The notes below the pieces were generated by a model, which was not told the DNA's origin, did no database searches, and saw only the letters and a program-made list of their open reading frames with translations. Below, one piece after another: positions 31,029 through 34,839 of a stretch of 34,839 nt of DNA (position 1 is the stretch's first letter; every line of letters begins with the position of its first letter). The DNA comes from Ramlibacter sp. (GTDB taxonomy: Bacteria > Pseudomonadota > Gammaproteobacteria > Burkholderiales > Burkholderiaceae_C). The position numbers and the translations under genes are program-made. The DNA is taken from contig JAQGNJ010000234.1 of assembly GCA_028291885.1 (NCBI GenBank), positions 1 through 34,839 of the forward strand. The letters are read 5' to 3'.

Positions 31029-31918
31029 ACGCGCAGCCGCTGCTCGAGGTCCGCGACCTCCATCTCAGTGTCCGCGCGCCGAACGGGAACCGCGCCCCCG
31101 TGCTGCGCGGCGTCGACTTGTCCCTTGCCCGCGGCCAGGTGCTCGGACTGGTCGGCGAGTCGGGCGGCGGCAAGACCATGGTCGGCAAGGCCATCCTCGG
31201 CGTCCTGCCCGATGGCGCCCGAGTCGAGCGGGGCAGCATCCTGTTCGACGGCAAGGACGTCCTGGCCATGCCGGGTTCCGCGCGCCGGATGCTCAGCGGA
31301 AAGTCGATGTCGATGATCCTGCAGAACCCCATGACGGCGCTCAACCCGGTCATGCGCATCGAGGACCAGATCACCGACGTGCTGCGCTTGCACATGCGGA
31401 TGGACAAGGCGGCCGCGCGAGAGCGCGCGCTGGAGATGCTCGATGCGGTGCAGATCCGCGACCCGCGGCGGGTGCTGCGGCAGTATCCGCACGAGCTTTC
31501 GGGCGGCATGTGCCAGCGGGTCGTGATCGCGATCGCCTTTGCCTGCAATCCCGCGCTGATCGTCGCCGACGAGCCGACCACGGCACTCGACGTGACCGTG
31601 CAGCACCAGGTGCTGAGGCTGATCCGCGACCTGCAGATGAAGTCGCAGACCTGCGTGCTGTTCGTGACCCACGACCTCGGCGTCGTCGCCAAGGTCTGCG
31701 ACGCGGTGAGCGTGATCTTCGCCGGCCGCATCATCGAATCGGGCCCGGTGCGCGAGGTGTTCGAAGCGCCCCGGCACCGCTACACAAGGGCGCTGCTGGA
31801 GGCGGCTCCGCGCTACGACAGGCCCGAGACGGCGCTGCATCCGATCTCGCCCGCGCTGCGCGAGGAACTCACGCAAGAGATCGTCCACACCTACAGGATC
31901 CCCGGCCATGCTGTTTGA
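31025..31918 (+). CDS. ABC transporter ATP-binding protein, DppD/OppD type
   Basis: The first ATPase of the importer, 297 residues. Walker A is GESGGGKT, the signature is ELSGGMCQRVVIA, Walker B is LIVADEPTTALD and the switch His is in FVTHDLG. The C-terminal segment RHRYTRALLEAAPRYD is the OppD/F-type extension. It is a little shorter than typical DppD (about 320-330 residues), and the Cys cluster some members have is not seen. It overlaps the preceding stop by four bases and the next start by eleven, so all importer genes are translationally linked. Confidence 0.95.
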   Translation: MNAQPLLEVRDLHLSVRAPNGNRAPVLRGVDLSLARGQVLGLVGESGGGKTMVGKAILGVLPDGARVERGSILFDGKDVLAMPGSARRMLSGKSMSMILQNPMTALNPVMRIEDQITDVLRLHMRMDKAAARERALEMLDAVQIRDPRRVLRQYPHELSGGMCQRVVIAIAFACNPALIVADEPTTALDVTVQHQVLRLIRDLQMKSQTCVLFVTHDLGVVAKVCDAVSVIFAGRIIESGPVREVFEAPRHRYTRALLEAAPRYDRPETALHPISPALREELTQEIVHTYRIPGHAV

Positions 31919-32750
31919 GGTCGAGGGCCTTCGCGTCGCCTTTCCCGATCGCAGCAGGAACAAGCTGTTCGGCGCTCCGCCCATGATCGAGGTCCTGCAC
32001 GGCGTCGACCTGGCGGTCGGCAGCGGCGAGTCGGTCGCCATCGTCGGCGAGTCGGGCTCCGGCAAGAGCACATTGGCGCGCGCACTGCTGCGGCTCAACG
32101 AGCCCTCGGGCGGCGTGATCCGCTTCGAGGGCCGCGACATCACGCACCTGGCGGAAAGCGGATTGCGTCCGCTGCGCCGGAAGATGCAGATCATCTTCCA
32201 GGATTCGCAGTCGGCCCTGAACCCGCGGCTGTCGGTCGGCGCCATCCTCGCCGAGCCCTCCATCTGCAATGGCCTGGTCCGCAACGCCAGGGAGGCGCGC
32301 GAGCGCGTCATGGAGCTGCTGGACCTGGTGGGCCTGTCGCCCGATTTTTACGACCGCTTCGCCCACCAGCTTTCGGGCGGGCAGCGGCAGCGGGTGGGCA
32401 TCGGCCGCGCGCTGGCGCTGGACCCGTCGGTCATCGTCGCCGACGAGATCGTCTCCGGCCTGGACGTCTCGGTTCAGGCGCAGATCCTTCGATTGCTCGA
32501 CGACCTGCGCCGCAGCCGGGGACTGGCGCTGGTCCTCATCAGCCACGACCTGTCCGTGGTGCGCGCGACCTGCGAGCGGGTGGTGGTGCTGCGCCAGGGC
32601 GCTGTCGTCGAGGCCGGGCCCACGGCCGACGTCTTCGCCGACCCGCGCAACGCCTACACGCGCCGGCTGCTGCGCGCGATCCCGCTGCCGGTGGTCGATC
32701 CCGAGTGGATCCACCGCGTGCAACTGGATGAGGACGCAGAGGCGGCGTAG
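31908..32750 (+). CDS. ABC transporter ATP-binding protein, DppF/OppF type
   Basis: The second ATPase, 280 residues. Walker A is GESGSGKST, followed by the Q-loop region IIFQDSQSALNPRLSVG. The signature is QLSGGQRQRVGIGRAL, and Walker B is VIVADEIVSGLD, with Ile in place of the more common Pro after the catalytic Glu. The switch region is LISHDLSVVRATCERVV. It starts 11 bp inside the preceding gene. With it the importer is complete: binding protein, two permeases, two ATPases. Confidence 0.95.
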   Translation: MLFEVEGLRVAFPDRSRNKLFGAPPMIEVLHGVDLAVGSGESVAIVGESGSGKSTLARALLRLNEPSGGVIRFEGRDITHLAESGLRPLRRKMQIIFQDSQSALNPRLSVGAILAEPSICNGLVRNAREARERVMELLDLVGLSPDFYDRFAHQLSGGQRQRVGIGRALALDPSVIVADEIVSGLDVSVQAQILRLLDDLRRSRGLALVLISHDLSVVRATCERVVVLRQGAVVEAGPTADVFADPRNAYTRRLLRAIPLPVVDPEWIHRVQLDEDAEAA

Positions 32751-32763
32751 ACTCGACCGCATC

Positions 32764-33576
32764 ATGGCGACGCCTTTCGATCCAGCGACGGCGCACGCAG
32801 CGGCAGCGGAGCTGGTCCGCCAGCATGCGCAAGGCGAGACCTTTCGAGCGCTTGCCGGATCCTTCGCACCGGCAAGCGCCGAATCGGCGTACGGGATCCA
32901 GGACGCCTACGTCGCACTCCTGCTGGAGCAGCGACGGACGTCGCCGGCCGGCTACAAGATCGCGATCACCACACCGGCCATGCGCGACATGGTGGGCTTC
33001 CAGGATTGCGTGTCGGGCCGGTTGCTGCGCGACCAGCTCCATCGCAGCGGCGACAGCGTAAAGGCAGGCGACTATGGCCGGCTGATCGTCGAATTCGAGA
33101 TCGCCTTCCAGATGGCCGACGACCTGCCGCCCGCGCCCGCGCCTTGGACAGGCGCCTCGATCCTCGAGCATGTCGCCTGCGCTTGTCCGGCGCTGGAAAT
33201 CGCCGACGATCGCGGCGCCGATTACGCGGGTCTCAAGAGCGCCGTGCTGACCCTTGCGGCCGACAACGCCTGGAACCAGGGACTGGTGCTCGGCGAGCCG
33301 GTGACGGGCCTCGGCGCGGATTTCCTGCAGGCGGTCGAAGGCGTTGCCTTCATCGACGGGCGGGAGGTGGGACGGGGCACGGGCCGGGATGTGCTGGGCC
33401 ATCCGCTGGACGCGCTGGCATGGCTTGCAAACCACCTGAACGGCCGCGGGCTGGCCATGAAGGCCGGCGACATCGTCACGACCGGAAGCCTGGTGAAGTC
33501 CCAGTTTCCGGTGGCCGGGAATCGCATCGCGTTCCGGCTCGCCGGCCTGGGGGAAGTGCATCTCGCCGTGGAGTGA
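32764..33576 (+). CDS. 2-keto-4-pentenoate hydratase-like protein (MhpD/DmpE family)
   Basis: This 270-residue enzyme is of the fumarylacetoacetase-like hydratase/decarboxylase family. It would add water to a 2-hydroxypenta-2,4-dienoate-type product after meta-cleavage of an aromatic ring. Supporting blocks are YGIQDAYVALLLEQ, GYKIAITTPAM, IVEFEIAFQMADDLP (with the metal-binding Glu pair), LEIADDRGADY and GDIVTTGSLVKSQFP. The ATG at 32764 follows the last transporter gene by 13 bp with no terminator between them. Other aromatic-degradation enzymes expected with it (extradiol dioxygenase, aldolase) are not in the window. Confidence 0.9.
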   Translation: MATPFDPATAHAAAAELVRQHAQGETFRALAGSFAPASAESAYGIQDAYVALLLEQRRTSPAGYKIAITTPAMRDMVGFQDCVSGRLLRDQLHRSGDSVKAGDYGRLIVEFEIAFQMADDLPPAPAPWTGASILEHVACACPALEIADDRGADYAGLKSAVLTLAADNAWNQGLVLGEPVTGLGADFLQAVEGVAFIDGREVGRGTGRDVLGHPLDALAWLANHLNGRGLAMKAGDIVTTGSLVKSQFPVAGNRIAFRLAGLGEVHLAVE

Positions 33577-33597
33577 TCACGGCGGACGCAGAAACAG

Positions 33598-33625
33598 AAA
33601 CGCCCACTTGGTAGTGGGCGTTTTT
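33598..33625. terminator. Rho-independent terminator, usable in both directions
   Basis: AAACGCCCACT (33598-33608) pairs with AGTGGGCGTTT (33613-33623) around a TGGT loop, followed by TT. It closes the importer/hydratase operon on the plus strand. On the minus strand it lies just beyond the tRNA-fMet and is followed by a T-rich run (TTTCTGTTTC), so it can end the rplQ/tRNA transcript too. Confidence 0.88.
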
Positions 33626-33628
33626 GCT

Positions 33629-33644
33629 GGAGCCTTGCGGCTCC
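33629..33644. other. Short hairpin between terminator and tRNA-fMet
   Basis: GGAGCC pairs with GGCTCC around TTGC, six bases from the tRNA 3' end. It may assist 3' processing of the tRNA or strengthen the adjoining terminator on the minus strand. Confidence 0.4.
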
Positions 33645-33649
33645 ATATC

Positions 33650-33726
<77 letters not shown>

Positions 33727-33736
33727 GTATGTGTGG

Positions 33737-33742
33737 ATTATA
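33737..33742 (-). promoter_or_regulatory. Perfect -10 box of the tRNA-fMet promoter
   Basis: On the minus strand TATAAT ends 10 bases before the tRNA 5' end, inside the short gap after rplQ. No consensus -35 is seen at 17 bp. The tRNA can probably be transcribed on its own as well as by read-through from rplQ. Confidence 0.6.
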
Positions 33743-33758
33743 TAGCGAAACTCACTGC

Positions 33759-34154
33759 TTATTCGGCAGTAGGGGCATCCGCTGCATCAGAAATTTCCGG
33801 ACGGTCGACCAGTTCGACCAGCGCCATCGGCGCGTTGTCGCCGACGCGGTAACCCATCTTCAGGATGCGGGTGTAGCCGCCCGGACGCGCGTTGTAGCGC
33901 GGGCCGAGTTCGTTGAACAGCTTCGTGACGATGTCGCGGTCGCGCAGGCGGTCGAAGGCCAGGCGGCGATTGGCCACCGTCGGCACCTTGGCCAGCGTGA
34001 TCATGGGTTCGACGACGCGGCGCAGTTCCTTGGCCTTGGGAACCGTGGTCTTGATGACTTCGTGCTCGAGCAGCGAATTCATCATGTTGCGCAGCATGGC
34101 GAGGCGGTGCTCGCTCGTGCGGTTGAGTTTACGAAGGCCGTGGCCGTGACGCAT
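33759..34154 (-). CDS. rplQ: 50S ribosomal protein L17
   Basis: A ribosomal large-subunit protein of 131 residues. It opens [20 protein letters not shown], the invariant L17 start. [20 protein letters not shown] and [20 protein letters not shown] follow. The C-terminal extension after ELVDRPE is acidic and variable, as in other beta-proteobacteria. It is the last gene of the alpha operon and follows rpoA by 88 bp, which is longer than in E. coli and contains a stem-loop. Confidence 0.98.
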   Translation of the reverse strand: MRHGHGLRKLNRTSEHRLAMLRNMMNSLLEHEVIKTTVPKAKELRRVVEPMITLAKVPTVANRRLAFDRLRDRDIVTKLFNELGPRYNARPGGYTRILKMGYRVGDNAPMALVELVDRPEISDAADAPTAE

Positions 34155-34204
34155 GGTGTTTCCTTACTTTATTAATTCCGCAGCCGGATCAGGTACTGCG
34201 GGTT

Positions 34205-34226
34205 CAAGGCTGCGACCGCAGCCTTG
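34205..34226. other. Perfect stem-loop between rpoA and rplQ
   Basis: CAAGGCTGCG and CGCAGCCTTG form a 10-bp perfect stem around a two-base centre (AC). On the transcribed minus strand no T-run follows, so it is not a terminator for rpoA. It may protect or process the mRNA, or set the rpoA/rplQ ratio. Confidence 0.5.
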
Positions 34227-34242
34227 TTTTCACCGACTTCAA

Positions 34243-34839
34243 TTACCTCTTGTCGAGACCGGCGGGGGGCCAGCTCTCGAGCTTCATGCCGAGCGTGAGG
34301 CCACGCGAGGCAAGGACTTCCTTGATTTCGTTGAGCGACTTGCGACCCAGGTTCGGGGTCTTGAGCAGCTCGTTCTCGGTGCGCTGGATCAGGTCACCGA
34401 TGTAATAGATGTTCTCGGCCTTCAGGCAGTTGGCCGAACGCACCGTCAGTTCGAGCTCGTCCACCGGACGCAGCAGGATCGGGTCGAACTGCTGCGAGCT
34501 GCGCTGCACCGGCTGGTCGAAGGCGGCGAGTTCGCTGCCCTCGAGCTGGGCAAACACCGCCAGCTGCTCGACGAGGATCTTGGCCGAAGCGCGCACTGCG
34601 TCTTCGGCGGTGATCGCGCCGTTGGTCTCGATCTCGACGACCAGCTTGTCCAGGTCGGTGCGCTGCTCCACGCGGGCGCTCTCGACCGTGTAGCTCACGC
34701 GCTTGACCGGCGAGAACGAAGCGTCCAGCTCGATCCGGCCGATCGACTTGGTCGGCTCGTCGGCGTAAAGGCGCATCGTGCCCGTCACATAGACGCGGCC
34801 CGTCGCGTCCTTGATCTGCATGTCGATCTTGCCGCCTTG
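34243..34839 (-). CDS. rpoA: DNA-directed RNA polymerase subunit alpha, N-terminus outside the window
   Basis: The last 198 codons of the alpha subunit are present. The end of the N-terminal dimerisation domain is seen in [20 protein letters not shown] and [19 protein letters not shown] linker follows, then the complete C-terminal DNA- and activator-binding domain ([59 protein letters not shown]). The frame runs through the right edge. It anchors this end of the window to the core genome. Confidence 0.98.
   Translation of the reverse strand, partial: QGGKIDMQIKDATGRVYVTGTMRLYADEPTKSIGRIELDASFSPVKRVSYTVESARVEQRTDLDKLVVEIETNGAITAEDAVRASAKILVEQLAVFAQLEGSELAAFDQPVQRSSQQFDPILLRPVDELELTVRSANCLKAENIYYIGDLIQRTENELLKTPNLGRKSLNEIKEVLASRGLTLGMKLESWPPAGLDKR

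Overview
The window is about 35 kb of GC-rich DNA (roughly two-thirds G+C by eye) from a beta-proteobacterium, most likely order Burkholderiales and probably Comamonadaceae-like (Ramlibacter/Variovorax type). The pointers are the rpoA-rplQ end of the alpha ribosomal operon, two orphan Bug-type (tripartite tricarboxylate) binding proteins, a diheme cytochrome c5, and an Mla permease with an N-terminal STAS-like extension. The assignment is inferred from gene content, not from a database search.

Layout. (1) 1-2886, minus strand: an Mla/MCE lipid-transport operon, mlaE-mlaF-mlaD, with mlaD running off the left edge. (2) 3048-8236, plus strand: a CoA-acylating methylmalonate-semialdehyde dehydrogenase; a membrane O-acyltransferase translationally coupled to a GMC flavoprotein oxidoreductase; then a 253-nt non-coding stretch with strong RNA-like folds and a terminator; then a conserved hypothetical gene. 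(3) 8255-9169, minus: a membrane-anchored diheme cytochrome c5. (4) About 9234-11564: a gene graveyard. It holds the C-terminal tail of a Clp-type AAA+ ATPase, the last about 30 codons of an HtpX-like M48 protease, a thioredoxin-reductase-like flavoprotein that has lost its C-terminus, a 41-codon gene head and an unassigned minus-strand ORF. (5) A tRNA-Arg(CCG) at 11659-11734.

(6) 12033-33576: a large catabolic cluster of five transcription units. Unit A (plus, 12033-16018): Rieske oxygenase, Bug binding protein, LysR regulator, SDR dehydrogenase. Unit B (minus, 17902-16035): two PuuE-like polysaccharide-deacetylase-fold hydrolases. Unit C (plus, 18056-20914): Rieske oxygenase, [2Fe-2S] ferredoxin, ferredoxin reductase. 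Unit D (minus, 25001-20921): dioxygenase alpha and beta subunits, SDR dehydrogenase, amidase. Unit E (plus, 27634-33576): a complete peptide/nickel-type ABC importer and a 2-keto-4-pentenoate-hydratase-like enzyme. A MarR regulator, a second Bug protein and a bacteriohemerythrin lie between D and E. (7) The right edge returns to core genome on the minus strand: initiator tRNA-fMet, rplQ and partial rpoA.

How the genes may work together. The importer and Bug proteins would bring in or sense the substrate. The PuuE-like hydrolases and the amidase would open and hydrolyse a cyclic amide or imide. Three different Rieske oxygenases, fed by the ferredoxin/reductase pair, would hydroxylate an aromatic or heteroaromatic ring; the SDRs would oxidise diol or alcohol intermediates; the hydratase would act late, after ring cleavage. 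No ring-cleavage dioxygenase is in the window. A recurring short motif around GCAA(G/A)TAT, and a longer element starting ATRATYG and ending CGCAA, appears upstream of units B/C, D/MarR, the second Bug gene and E. I propose it is the operator of the MarR regulator encoded here.
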